Positions 6,862 to 15,640 of a stretch of 64,000 nucleotides of DNA are shown here, piece after piece. The position numbers were made by a program, and so were the translations under genes. Source of the stretch: [Leptolyngbya] sp. JSC-1. GTDB lineage: Bacteria; Cyanobacteriota; Cyanobacteriia; Elainellales; Elainellaceae. Positions within the stretch are counted from its first letter, which is position 1. The number at the start of each line of letters is the position of its first letter. The notes below the pieces were generated by a model, which saw nothing but the letters and a program-made list of their open reading frames with translations, had not been told where the DNA came from and ran no database searches. The stretch is from the NCBI GenBank assembly GCA_000733415.1, contig KL662191.1:1674617-1738616 (forward strand). The letters run 5' to 3'.

Positions 6862-9522
6862 CTATGGACAAGTTTCTCCGTCTAACAGCACAAAGCGATT
6901 CATGTCCGATGCAGGGGTGGCTAGAACGCGATTCGTAATGTCTCGGCGATTGCCATCAGCGTTAAAACTGAGCTGTTTGCGAGTAAATACATCACTCTGG
7001 GTACTAATGGTTCTCAATCTGCTTTTCAGAGCTGGGGATGAAGATACACCTTCCTGAAACGCCGCCGCTAGTACTTGAACAGCTTCATAGGACAGGGCCG
7101 TTAAGCGATTTACTCCTCCAATCCACTCAGACTGATAGGCAGTGGTAAACGCCTCTGCACTACACTGGGGATGCCAATCAACGGCCAGCAAGAATTTGCC
7201 CGCCAAGCTCCTGCCGTTCTTGATCGATCCCAGCACTTCATTTTGGTAGAGCGTATTAGATCCCACAATTAAGCGCCCATCATCTGCGGTTTTGAGGACT
7301 TCTAGCGCGCGATCAAACGAGCCGCGATTTTCGGTTTTACCATCGGGGAATACAGCAAAAATATTGGCGCTACTGGCATCAGATAGGGCTTGATCTAGGT
7401 TGAAATTCTGATCAGATAAGTCAATTTTTTGCACAATCGCGCCTTTACCTTGAAACAAGCGCTCAAATTGCTCAGTCAAATCTCGACTAAAGCCCTCATT
7501 AGGATTATAGAAAATGGCCACTTTGGGATCGGCAATCTGGCTTTTTTCCGCAATGTAGCGGACAAACGTATCGGCTTCTACCGCGCTGGATGAGCTTGTG
7601 CGAAAGAACACTTGCTGACTGTCTTGGCAATCTTGGCGCAAGTTAGTCAATGTACTGGTGGGAGAAATCACAACCACATCGGCTGCGGAATAGAATGGCA
7701 GTGCGGTGCAGGTAACTGGACTGGTGTAGTGGCCGACAACCGCTAGAATTCGTCGCTCGCCTTCAATCTGCCAATTAGTCAACGCTTTGGCGACTACTTC
7801 AGCTTGAGCTGGAACGTTACGGTCGTTAGCAATCACCATCTCTAGATTGATTCCGGCTTCCACTGCTTTTTTCTGAGCTTGAGCCACCCCAAACAGCATT
7901 TGTTTGCCAACTGGAAAGTCCTTGCCCTCCTTGTCGCTGACGGGAAGCGCAACGGCAATGGTGTAGATCGGTTGGCCTTGCTGATGCCGGAGTCTGGCTG
8001 TGGCGTTGTTGCCATAGATCATCACCTGCGGGTCTTGTAGCGCAGCAACAGCCGCCCGATATTCTGGGGCAGTAGTTTGGTTAAGCAGAGCATCGCGTCT
8101 TTCACGAGCCAATTTGCGGATTTGGCTAAACGACTCCTGTGCTGCCCTGTAGTTTTCCTGCCTCAATTGTTCTATACCTTGCTGTTTAAGGGTTTCATAT
8201 TCATTGCTCAGAGGTTGGCTACCGGCAATTTGCTTTTCACCGGCGCTGATCAAATTCTCTGCTGGCAACAGTTTAGACGCTATTTCCTTTGGGGCGTCGT
8301 TTGGATCAGAATGGGAAATAGAGCTGCCAAACAAGCAACCAACAGAATAATTACAGTTACTTAAACGCATCCCCCCAAGCAGCAACAAAGCGCCAGCAAT
8401 CACGGAACCACCAATTAGCGCAGCTAGCCGTGGATTGAAGCTTGACGTGGGTGGCTTTCCAGCCAATGCGTCCAGATCCTGGAGCACTTCAGCAGCGTCC
8501 TGGTATCGCTGGCCAGGCTCCATGCCAATTCCCATCATTCGGTTCAAGATTTTAGCAAGACGCAGATCGACTTGAGCAAGCTTTTGCCAGCGGGTGCTGT
8601 CGGGCACTCCTAACCCTCTCGGATTCTCGCCCGTAAGCAGTTTGACGCAGGTAGTGGCTAAGGCATACAAATCCCACCAGGGTTCAGGCCGATCACCCGG
8701 TCGTGGATGCAGCTGGAGATAGGGGCAATATGCTTCTGTACCTACTGACGTGAGGGTTGAAGGTTGCTCTGGAAGTAGTTGATCGACCGCTATCGTTTGA
8801 TCTGCCGGTACACCCAACTGCACAACTTGTTTAACGCTACCGAAATCAATTAAATAAAAGTCGCCGTCTACTCCTCGCATAATATTAGAAGGCTTGATAT
8901 CTCGATGAATCAACGTTCGCCGTTGACCATCTGATCGAGATCGGTGTAATCGAGGCTTGTGAATATATTTTAAGACATCCAGAATCTGTTGGAGTAACTT
9001 GATAATTTCCGCTTCGGAAAATCCCTTCTTTCCTTGGCAATGTACCTCTTGCAGCTCCTTTTGTAAATCCCGACCGTCGATAAATTCCTGCACCAAATAG
9101 TAGGCTAAGGTTTCATCGCCATCTTCATTGGGAAGTGGCACCTCAAAGTGATCCCAAAGTCGCGGAATCTGATCATGCCGCAAGTCTTCTAAAATCTCAG
9201 CTTCCTGGACAAACAACGCCCTGATTTTCTCTTTAGTCTCTGTTCCCAGCCCATCTCTGGCGATCAGCCGCTTAATCACCCGGTCCTCACCGCGTCTATA
9301 ATCTGTAGCCAGAAAAGTCAGACCAAAGCCACCAGCTCCCAGCGGCTGGATTGGAATATAGCGCTCGTTCAAGACCAGCGGCATCTGACAGTATTTACAA
9401 CGAAACTCCTGAAACTGACCTTTCTGTATAACCCCATCTGGAATTTCGTTCTCATGATGTTTGATATCAATTAAATGGCCAAACGAATAAGTTAGCGTTG
9501 GATTGGTACAAAAGACTTTCAT
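6862..9522 (-). CDS. Receptor-like Ser/Thr kinase fused to a PBP1 (ABC substrate-binding) domain
   Basis: An 886-residue bifunctional protein. A Cys-containing N-terminal segment (MKVFCTN, then FRCKYCQMPL) precedes a Hanks-type kinase with a glycine loop (LGAGGFG), catalytic HRDIKPSN and metal-binding DFG. A single hydrophobic segment near residue 370-390 and a helical linker follow. The C-terminal 400 residues resemble the type-1 periplasmic binding fold of branched-chain amino-acid receptors (IAVALPVSDKEG, VVGHYTSPVTCTALPFY, VVISPTST). This predicts a cytoplasmic kinase and an external ligand-binding domain. The ATG at 9522 is chosen because GGAG lies 8 bases upstream and homologues begin MK(V/I)xC; an in-frame start at 9576 would add 18 residues. 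Two palindromes lie upstream at 9670-9721. The ligand is unknown. Confidence 0.87.
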   Translation of the reverse strand: MKVFCTNPTLTYSFGHLIDIKHHENEIPDGVIQKGQFQEFRCKYCQMPLVLNERYIPIQPLGAGGFGLTFLATDYRRGEDRVIKRLIARDGLGTETKEKIRALFVQEAEILEDLRHDQIPRLWDHFEVPLPNEDGDETLAYYLVQEFIDGRDLQKELQEVHCQGKKGFSEAEIIKLLQQILDVLKYIHKPRLHRSRSDGQRRTLIHRDIKPSNIMRGVDGDFYLIDFGSVKQVVQLGVPADQTIAVDQLLPEQPSTLTSVGTEAYCPYLQLHPRPGDRPEPWWDLYALATTCVKLLTGENPRGLGVPDSTRWQKLAQVDLRLAKILNRMMGIGMEPGQRYQDAAEVLQDLDALAGKPPTSSFNPRLAALIGGSVIAGALLLLGGMRLSNCNYSVGCLFGSSISHSDPNDAPKEIASKLLPAENLISAGEKQIAGSQPLSNEYETLKQQGIEQLRQENYRAAQESFSQIRKLARERRDALLNQTTAPEYRAAVAALQDPQVMIYGNNATARLRHQQGQPIYTIAVALPVSDKEGKDFPVGKQMLFGVAQAQKKAVEAGINLEMVIANDRNVPAQAEVVAKALTNWQIEGERRILAVVGHYTSPVTCTALPFYSAADVVVISPTSTLTNLRQDCQDSQQVFFRTSSSSAVEADTFVRYIAEKSQIADPKVAIFYNPNEGFSRDLTEQFERLFQGKGAIVQKIDLSDQNFNLDQALSDASSANIFAVFPDGKTENRGSFDRALEVLKTADDGRLIVGSNTLYQNEVLGSIKNGRSLAGKFLLAVDWHPQCSAEAFTTAYQSEWIGGVNRLTALSYEAVQVLAAAFQEGVSSSPALKSRLRTISTQSDVFTRKQLSFNADGNRRDITNRVLATPASDMNRFVLLDGETCP

Positions 9523-9669
9523 TTCATGTTCTCCAGTGCAGAAACACACTAATTCAACTAAATTGAGCTGTTTCAAGGGAGTGATTCAAATTGCCTCAGC
9601 CAACAGACTCGATCTGTTAACCCCATGCATCTGCTAACCAAGGTGAGGAACGATCTGGCTGGGCGTAGG

Positions 9670-9721
9670 CCGTTGGCACCAACGGGAGTAGCTCGGTTGG
9701 AGACCATTCCGATCTGATCGG
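9670..9721. promoter_or_regulatory. Two close palindromes, possible operators
   Basis: CCGTTGG-CA-CCAACGG (9670-9685) and CCGATC-T-GATCGG (9709-9721) are both perfect and lie 150-200 bp upstream of the kinase-PBP1 start. They have no T-runs, so protein binding sites are more likely than terminators. Confidence 0.35.
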
Positions 9722-10204
9722 TTCAGGTGTACTCATGACGGTTATTGCTGTTTGAAGTCATTGAAAATTCTGCATATTTACATCGTTTCAATGTCTAAAA
9801 CTATACCATTGCTATAGCAGCCTCTATCCCAACCCTCACCCAATGGCGAACCTCACTCCTCACTCCCAACGCCTAATCTTCAGATCGAGTACTCCGTGCT
9901 CAAGCTATGCATGTTCAGTACATATTGAGGCATGAAAAGCTAAATATTGCTCAGAGCGTACCTGAACAAACCGTTGAAATCAACTCATTTTGGGTCCAAA
10001 CCATCAGCTATCTGTTCACCATCGCCAGTCCTTGAGTTCAACATCTTCAACATATACAGTTTTCTCATTAGACTTATGCATAACTTGAAGGGCAGTAGAA
10101 AACTGGGGTAGGCTCACGTTAAGTCGGGTTGGTAGGCTTGATTAAAGCTTGGGTGTCAAGGTCCAAATCGGCTCAATGGAGCTGCCCTTTAGTGGACTTT
10201 CCCT

Positions 10205-10234
10205 GTGATGAGTCCTGCCCCGTGATGAGTCCTG
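10205..10234. repeat. 13-bp direct repeat upstream of STAND gene
   Basis: GTGATGAGTCCTG occurs twice with a 17-bp period, ending 33 bp before the ATG at 10268. It could be a regulator half-site pair or a chance duplication. Confidence 0.5.
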
Positions 10235-10267
10235 TTGACTTGATAAAATTATCGCTAGCGCAAGCCG

Positions 10268-12634
10268 ATGAACACAGTAGATTCTGCCGAATTAATCAGA
10301 TTTGCTAATCAGCAAGTCCTGGCTAAAACCGCTAAACCCCTCAATGATGTTCAAGAGCGGATTTTGGAACAGGTTTTGATCGATAGGCCGAGGCTGCTCG
10401 ATATCCAGGTGCATGGCTATTCGGAAACAACGGTGCAGCGGGTATTTTGTCCTAAGCTCTGGAAGCTGCTCTCTGAGGTGTTTGGGCAAGAAGTTCGCCT
10501 CAACACCGTTCGGCTAGTGCTGGAAAAAGCCTATAAAATCTCTAGACAAAGCATTCATCCGGGCAGTCAACCGCTGCTCCCAGGAACTTCTACAGTCGCT
10601 CCTGCACCTACCGCTGCTCCTCCTTCAACCCGACAAATTCCCCATAACTTGCCGGCTTCTAGCTGCACGGCCTTCATTGGTCGAGAAGAAGAGTTGGCGC
10701 GGCTCCTGGAACTGCTCTCTCCGCAGCATGCAGCTCCGATCATCAGCGTGGATGGAATTGGCGGCGTCGGTAAAACAACTTTGGTAGTGGAAGCAGCCTA
10801 TCGATGCTTGCGGGCTAGCTGTAGCGATGCATCGGCCTCCACGGTGCCTACCTTTGATGCGATTATCTTCACCTCGGCCAAAGAGTTTCGCCTCATGCCC
10901 TTTGGCTTGCTCAAAAGCCTGGCACCCCGCCGCACGCTTAACGATATTTTTCGCCAAATTACCTATGTGATTGAAGAATTGGACCTGGCCGGCGTTGCCT
11001 TTGCCGAGCAGCTCGACCTGATCCGCACAACCCTGGCCCGCTACCGCACATTGCTTATAGTCGATAATTTAGAAACCGTCAAGGATCAGCAAGAAGTTCT
11101 GGCGTTCCTGTACGAACTCCCGCCCACGGTGAAGGCCGTGATCACAACTCGTGAACAAATTATTTTTGTGCCAGTCCGGCTCACTTCGATGCCAGAGTCC
11201 GATGGGTTGTCCCTCATCCAACACGAGGCCCAGACCAAAGGCGTTTCTCTCAGTCTCACTGACCGAATGCAACTCTACCAAGCAACTGGCGGGATTCCGG
11301 TAGCCATCAGCTATGCCGTGGGTCAATTGGCGAATGGGACGCCATTACGCGAGATTGTGCAAAAAATTGGCCAATCCGATGGAGATGTGGCCCGCTTTTG
11401 TTTTGAGAGTTCTGTGCAGCCGCTGAAGCATCAACCCGCCTATCGACTCTTGCTGGCCCTGGCTCTCTTTCCTGCACCGGCCCTCCAGGAGGCGCTAGTG
11501 CAGGTTGCTGTTCCTGAACTGGAGGCAGACCGAGCAGAACCCGATTTGGCCAAGCTGCGGGGGCTGTCTCTGGTGCGGCAAGAGCATGACCGCTACAGCA
11601 TGTTGCCCCTGACCCGCGAATATGCCCTGGCAGAACTAAAGGTGAATCCTGACTTTGCCCAACAGGCCCGCGAACGGTGGATTACCTACTACCTCCAGCA
11701 TTCTGAAACTTACGCTCAGCAGGATCCGAGCGATTGGCAAGGCTCAACGTTTGTAGAACTAGAAGCCGAGTGGCAGAATCTTCAGGCTGTGATGGAATGC
11801 TGTATCGAAGCTGAGCGCTACGAGGATTGTCTCCAGCTTTGGCAAAATCTGAAAACCTACACCCAGCTTCGCGGACGTCACATTAGTCGGTTAGACTGCT
11901 GGACTGATCGGCTGATCTGGACGGCTTGGCTGATTCAGGCCGCAGAGCAACGCGGTGATTGGTCGGTCGTGGCTCAAATGATGGTAGATCGAGCCTGGAC
12001 TTTGATTGGCCTGGGTAAACCGGCTCAGCTCTCGGAGGCCGAGGACCTATTGACTCAGGTGTGGCATCTGCGCCAGCATCAAGATCAGGCATTTCAGGCC
12101 AATCTAGCCAAAATCATTGCGGTGCTGTATGTCCAGCAACAGCGGTTTGAGGACGCACAAACCTGGCTGGAGCAAGTGAGCCTACTAGTAGAGCAGGCTG
12201 GGCTGAGCGAACCCGATCACCAACGGCAAGTGCTACAAATCCAGTATTACCAGGGAGAAATTTGGTTTAAAACAGGCAACTATGATCAGTCCAAGCAGCT
12301 GTTTGAAGCCGCCCTCCGCACCGCTCGCGAGCTAAACTGGGTGCGCGTTGTGTTCATGATTGAGAACTGGATTGCAGATATTGCGATTGAGCAAGGTAAT
12401 CTAGAGGTTGCTCAAACACTTCTAGTCGAAGGACTCCAAGTCGCTGAAGCCAATCAAGACCGGACTCGCATTGCGTACTATCAACATTCGTTGGCGAAAC
12501 TGGCTCGGTCTCAAGCCAACTACAGCGAGGCGGTACGATGGGCAACCGAAGCCCAACACAGCTTTGAGGCACTTGGAATGCTGCCAGAGGCGGAAGAATC
12601 CCAGAACCTCCTCCAGACCCTGCTGGCATCTTAA
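10268..12634 (+). CDS. NB-ARC STAND ATPase with TPR-like repeats
   Basis: A 788-residue STAND ATPase. Residues 1-90 form a winged-helix-like domain common in front of cyanobacterial NB-ARC and GUN4-type proteins (FANQQVLAKT, LNDVQERIL, PKLWKLLSEVFG). After a Pro/Ala/Thr-rich linker comes FIGREEEL, the P-loop GIGGVGKTT (163-171), Walker B TLLIVDNLE near 260, and the sensor strand VKAVITTREQ. A winged-helix module follows (SLVRQEHDRYSMLPLTREYA). The last 300 residues are helical pairs resembling TPRs (YQGEIWFKTGNYDQSKQLFEAAL), the presumed ligand or partner sensor. The family includes transcriptional regulators and defence proteins; nothing nearby decides between these. The ATG is only weakly supported by a ribosome site. 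Confidence 0.85.
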   Translation: MNTVDSAELIRFANQQVLAKTAKPLNDVQERILEQVLIDRPRLLDIQVHGYSETTVQRVFCPKLWKLLSEVFGQEVRLNTVRLVLEKAYKISRQSIHPGSQPLLPGTSTVAPAPTAAPPSTRQIPHNLPASSCTAFIGREEELARLLELLSPQHAAPIISVDGIGGVGKTTLVVEAAYRCLRASCSDASASTVPTFDAIIFTSAKEFRLMPFGLLKSLAPRRTLNDIFRQITYVIEELDLAGVAFAEQLDLIRTTLARYRTLLIVDNLETVKDQQEVLAFLYELPPTVKAVITTREQIIFVPVRLTSMPESDGLSLIQHEAQTKGVSLSLTDRMQLYQATGGIPVAISYAVGQLANGTPLREIVQKIGQSDGDVARFCFESSVQPLKHQPAYRLLLALALFPAPALQEALVQVAVPELEADRAEPDLAKLRGLSLVRQEHDRYSMLPLTREYALAELKVNPDFAQQARERWITYYLQHSETYAQQDPSDWQGSTFVELEAEWQNLQAVMECCIEAERYEDCLQLWQNLKTYTQLRGRHISRLDCWTDRLIWTAWLIQAAEQRGDWSVVAQMMVDRAWTLIGLGKPAQLSEAEDLLTQVWHLRQHQDQAFQANLAKIIAVLYVQQQRFEDAQTWLEQVSLLVEQAGLSEPDHQRQVLQIQYYQGEIWFKTGNYDQSKQLFEAALRTARELNWVRVVFMIENWIADIAIEQGNLEVAQTLLVEGLQVAEANQDRTRIAYYQHSLAKLARSQANYSEAVRWATEAQHSFEALGMLPEAEESQNLLQTLLAS

Positions 12635-13221
12635 AGCCGCAGTTCCAGAATTTCACAGCTAGCTGGGAAAATCTCACAGCCAGCAGCCAAGGCAGTTTTG
12701 CTCGATGGCTCTGATGCCATTAATTCACACATGGCGATGACGTCATCATAATGGCCGACTGCAATCGAGTCCGAGGATTTAACGTCGATGATATGGCAAC
12801 AAGCTGCCTGGAGAGACATCTGAGGGCTGGTCGTGGGGTTCGTGCTCGGACCAAAGTGGGTCGCATATAGGCGGCGAGTGCGTTGAAATTTGAATTGCCA
12901 CTGCTGGCGGTCTTCTACACCTCTGGTGCCCAAGCCCGGAGAGTGAACGAACTGCACCTCACCAATTTGCAAGAGATCCTGGTGCGGCGTCATTTCATCC
13001 AGCAGGTGAATTACCGCATCGGTTTGCCGATCGGGCACCATCGACAGGTATGGATAGGACAGACTCAGCACTAGAAATTGCTGGCACCCCTGAATTGCCT
13101 GTATCACCTGGGCCGGTTGCCAACCCTGCCGCTGCAACCGCATCGCCACTTCTGGTAAATCAAACGTCGTTGCAAAGTCGTTGAAGAATTTTTGTTTATC
13201 TACGTTCACGGCAGCATTCAT
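12631..13221 (-). CDS. Divergent glycine-rich-domain-like protein
   Basis: A 196-residue protein without an assigned function. Its layout matches a common cyanobacterial family (glycine-rich domain-containing protein-like): GWQPAQV at the front, then FLVLSLSYPYL, a VP..TDAVIHLLDEMT segment, HSPGLGTRGVED, and T..LYATHFGP. In the usual family the middle reads D..WHxHILDT and the later part FLHHFPYFGMRG(E/Q)ED. Here the WHxH histidines are lost and the HHFPYF block is altered, so any metal or ligand site is probably gone or changed. The alignment is from memory. It converges on the STAND gene with a 4-bp overlap of the coding ends. The C-terminal 40 residues are Ala/Ser/Cys-rich. Confidence 0.6.
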   Translation of the reverse strand: MNAAVNVDKQKFFNDFATTFDLPEVAMRLQRQGWQPAQVIQAIQGCQQFLVLSLSYPYLSMVPDRQTDAVIHLLDEMTPHQDLLQIGEVQFVHSPGLGTRGVEDRQQWQFKFQRTRRLYATHFGPSTNPTTSPQMSLQAACCHIIDVKSSDSIAVGHYDDVIAMCELMASEPSSKTALAAGCEIFPASCEILELRL

Positions 13222-13404
13222 GATTGAGACACCTCATCTGAGTGGATGTCTCTGTTTTATGAAAATGCTTCGGTTGATTCTAGGATAATTTAGGTACAGT
13301 AGCTTGCTCTTAACTGCAAATAACTCAGGGAATGCAGTCAGCTAAAATTCTTGTGGTAGCCGCATTTCATTAAAGTGATCCCAAGTGAGCCTATTCTGTT
13401 CTGC

Positions 13405-13437
13405 CCAGTGGGCCTCCAGTGGGCCTCCAGTGAGCCT
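13405..13437. repeat. 11-bp tandem repeat, 3 copies
   Basis: CCAGTGGGCCT occurs twice exactly and a third time as CCAGTGAGCCT. A related stretch CCAAGTGAGCCTATTCTG precedes it at 13381, so the block also looks like a larger imperfect direct repeat. Confidence 0.8.
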
Positions 13438-13464
13438 ATTGTGCTCTGAATGAATTAGGCCACT

Positions 13465-13532
13465 AAAAAACCGGCCATCCCTGGGCGAATGCTGCTCTCT
13501 CTGTCAGAGAGACTACGCCAACGAGAGCCGGT
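13465..13532 (-). terminator. Nested-hairpin terminator of the HU gene
   Basis: Read on the minus strand, outer arms ACCGGC and GCCGGT enclose TGGCG/CGCCCA arms and an inner TCTCTC-TGACA-GAGAGA hairpin. A run of six T follows directly. It lies 93 bp beyond the HU stop codon and is a good intrinsic terminator with an unusually long arm. Confidence 0.65.
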
Positions 13533-13625
13533 ATTTGGATGTGTTTGGTTTTCGGAATGACAAACAAGCTTGCTGAATAGTGGCCTCAGCAATAACCAAA
13601 GCGTTTGATTCAACCTCTAACTGGC

Positions 13626-13901
13626 CTAACTGCCCACCAGCTCTTTGAATTGCTTGCCCGCCGAAAATGCAGGAACCGTAGTGGCCTCGATTTTGATCTT
13701 TTTGCCCGTTTGGGGATTGCGCCCTTCTCTGGCGGCTCGTTCTCTCGGTTCGAAGCTGCCAAATCCAACCAGCGTCACCTTGTCTCCAGCAGCAACGGCT
13801 TCCATAATCGCTTCGATCGTAGCAGTGAGAACTGCATCTGCTTCTTTTTTGGTTACTTGTGCCTTGGCGGCAACGGCATCGACTAATTCGCCTTTGTTCA
13901 T
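13626..13901 (-). CDS. hup: DNA-binding protein HU
   Basis: A 91-residue bacterial histone-like protein of the HU/IHF family. It binds and bends DNA as a dimer and compacts the nucleoid. The sequence begins MNKGELVDAVA and has the family signature GFGSFEPRERAAREGRNP with the intercalating-arm region RNPQTGKKIKI, ending FSAGKQFKELV. The start at 13901 is chosen because it gives the standard HU N terminus and length. An upstream in-frame start at 13985 would add 28 residues unlike the family. It is transcribed alone and followed by a strong terminator at 13465-13532. Confidence 0.95.
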   Translation of the reverse strand: MNKGELVDAVAAKAQVTKKEADAVLTATIEAIMEAVAAGDKVTLVGFGSFEPRERAAREGRNPQTGKKIKIEATTVPAFSAGKQFKELVGS

Positions 13902-14004
13902 AGGTTTTGTGCCTGTACTCGACAAATGACCACACATTCTAGTGCATTTCTCAAAAGGTGAACTGCGATTTCGGCTGAAATTCAATTTTTCCTAACCAGT
14001 TTTG

Positions 14005-14460
14005 CTAATCAGCCCCTTGGGCAAGCTGTTCGCGGACCACCTGCTGCACCACCGAGAGCAAGTTATGCAGCATGGCAGAGGTATGGTCGCGTCGCCAAAC
14101 CAGCGCCAGTTGAAACAGGGGCATTTGCCCAGCAATGGGGCGATAGACAACCCCAGATCGCTGTAGGTTCATGGCATTGGTCGGCAGTAGCGTCACGCCC
14201 ACGGCTCCCGCCACCCAATCTAAGCACGGTTGACATCCAGGTTCCTTCTTGCACTACGTTGAGCTGCACGCCTGTTGATTCGCAGGCAGTCCGGATCAAA
14301 TGGTGCAAGCGGGAACAGAAGGGGTCGTTGGTAAAACAAAGAGCTGTCTGGTTGCACCATTGAAGTAGGGGCTGTGGCTCAGGGTGTGCCAGATGCAGGT
14401 CTATGTGTAAGTAAATCAATCCGGTTGGATCTTGCAGCTTCAAGTCAGAGCCAAAGCGAG
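14005..14460 (-). pseudogene. Decayed LysR-type regulator, C-terminal part only
   Basis: Two overlapping minus-strand frames together encode the second half of a LysR effector-binding domain: LNVVQEGTWMSTVLRL in one frame, then VAGAVGVTLLPTNAMNLQRSG and VVYRPIAGQ in the other. The intact neighbour at 14569-15531 has the matching VRQEAAWISTVLSLVAGG and ILPANVENLQRNGVVYRAIQG. One extra G in the run TTGGGTGG near 14215-14222 (minus sense; TTGGTGG would restore the frame) breaks the reading frame. The N-terminal winged-helix DNA-binding half is absent upstream, so this is a 5'-truncated, frameshifted relic of a paralogue. Confidence 0.85.
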
Positions 14461-14568
14461 AACCTACAGCCTTGATTTAACCTTATTACTCCCTGCCCTG
14501 CCTTGCTTCCCCTTTTTAGGAACGACTATTTTAAGGATCTATTGGAGAGATCTAAATCTAAGTGCAGC

Positions 14569-15531
14569 TCAACTAAAGCTGTCTATAACTGTGAGAAAGT
14601 TCTTCAAAGTCATAGATTGATTATTTCGATGCCATACTGCTCCAATTTCCAGTTCTGGAGATTCTCCCTGTATCGCTCGATAGACGACACCGTTTCGCTG
14701 AAGATTTTCTACATTGGCTGGAAGAATGGAAATTCCCATGCCACCAGCTACTAAACTCAGCACAGTTGAGATCCAAGCTGCTTCCTGTCTGACTTTGGGC
14801 TTAAATCCTGCGGCTACACAAAGTTGATCAATTTGTTCTCGCAGACCATGCAGCAAGTTGGCGGGCGGCAAAATAAATGGTTCATTAGACAGAATGGCAA
14901 GTGGCAGGTTGACAGATCGCTTAGCAAAACGATGTTTTTCAGGCAATACCAAAATTAAGGACTCTTTTATGACTGTTTTACTGGTTAATGCCACATCGTT
15001 GTGGGTGTTATTCATCTGCAAATTGTGCAAATGGAAGAAACCTACATCTAGTTGTTGTTGTCTCAGTTTTTCAATCTGATCGTATGAGGCGAGTTCCTCA
15101 AGCATCAGCGTCACATCTGGATATCGCTCATGGAACACTCTTAGGATGTCAGGGAGCCTGCTATTGGAGATCGAGGTATTGATGCCGATTGTCAGACGGC
15201 CTTTTTTGCCTCGATTGATTTGTTGGGCTGATTCAATTGCGTGTTGAGTGTGAGCAAGAATGAAACGGGCTTCTTTGATAAAGTCTTTTCCAGCCTCCGT
15301 TAGGGTGAGTGGACTCCGTCGTCTGCGATCAAACAACTCAAATCCCAGTCTTTTTTCTAGCAGTCGAATCTGCCTACTCAAAAATCCCTGATCGATTTGC
15401 AAGTGATCCGCTGCTTTGACAAAGCTTTGCTGCTCAGCCACCGCGACTGCAAATTTGAGGTGTCGAAAGTCTAGGTCATCCCAGTTTGGATGAGAGCAAC
15501 TGCCTGAAAAGCTCTGGCGAAAGAGGGTCAT
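14569..15531 (-). CDS. LysR family transcriptional regulator
   Basis: A 320-residue LysR regulator. The N-terminal winged helix (DFRHLKFAVAVAEQQSFVKAADHL, then LSRQIRLLEKRLGFELFDRR; quoted in parts) spans about 20-85, followed by the effector-binding domain with GRLTIGINTSI near 110. It is divergent from an aspartoacylase gene 109 bp away, the classical LysR-target arrangement, so it probably controls that gene or its own promoter. The shared region is AT-rich, with repeated ATGATTAT motifs. The gene is visibly more AT-rich than its neighbours, which may indicate transfer. A decayed paralogue lies just downstream. The effector is unknown. Confidence 0.9.
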   Translation of the reverse strand: MTLFRQSFSGSCSHPNWDDLDFRHLKFAVAVAEQQSFVKAADHLQIDQGFLSRQIRLLEKRLGFELFDRRRRSPLTLTEAGKDFIKEARFILAHTQHAIESAQQINRGKKGRLTIGINTSISNSRLPDILRVFHERYPDVTLMLEELASYDQIEKLRQQQLDVGFFHLHNLQMNNTHNDVALTSKTVIKESLILVLPEKHRFAKRSVNLPLAILSNEPFILPPANLLHGLREQIDQLCVAAGFKPKVRQEAAWISTVLSLVAGGMGISILPANVENLQRNGVVYRAIQGESPELEIGAVWHRNNQSMTLKNFLTVIDSFS

Positions 15532-15640
15532 GACACATTAGTCATATTATTTTGATGATTATGATGATTATACAATACTGGATTGTGGTTTGATAATTAC
15601 TGAAGCCGTCAATCTGCTGGTAAGTAGCCCGTCTGTTTAT

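Larger units (their letters stand above)
9523..10267. other. Long divergent intergenic region
   Basis: 745 bp between the receptor-like kinase and the second STAND gene, with no open frame I would call a gene. It holds two palindromes (9670-9685, 9709-9721), two CTCACTC heptads at 9852-9865, and a 13-bp direct repeat (GTGATGAGTCCTG at 10205-10217 and 10222-10234) about 35 bp upstream of the STAND start. Confidence 0.5.
13222..13625. other. Intergenic region downstream of HU
   Basis: 404 bp. It contains the leader of the minus-strand gene ending at 13221, an 11-bp tandem repeat (13405-13437) and a structured terminator (13465-13532). No gene is supported; the plus- and minus-strand open frames over HU are shadows. 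Confidence 0.5.

Noticed and set aside
10625..10957. 110-codon antisense frame in the STAND gene
   Set aside because: Antisense shadow of a GC-rich coding gene.
13513..13935. 140-codon minus-strand frame over HU
   Set aside because: Overlaps HU in another frame and is Arg/Cys/Ser-rich without any homology; HU is certain.
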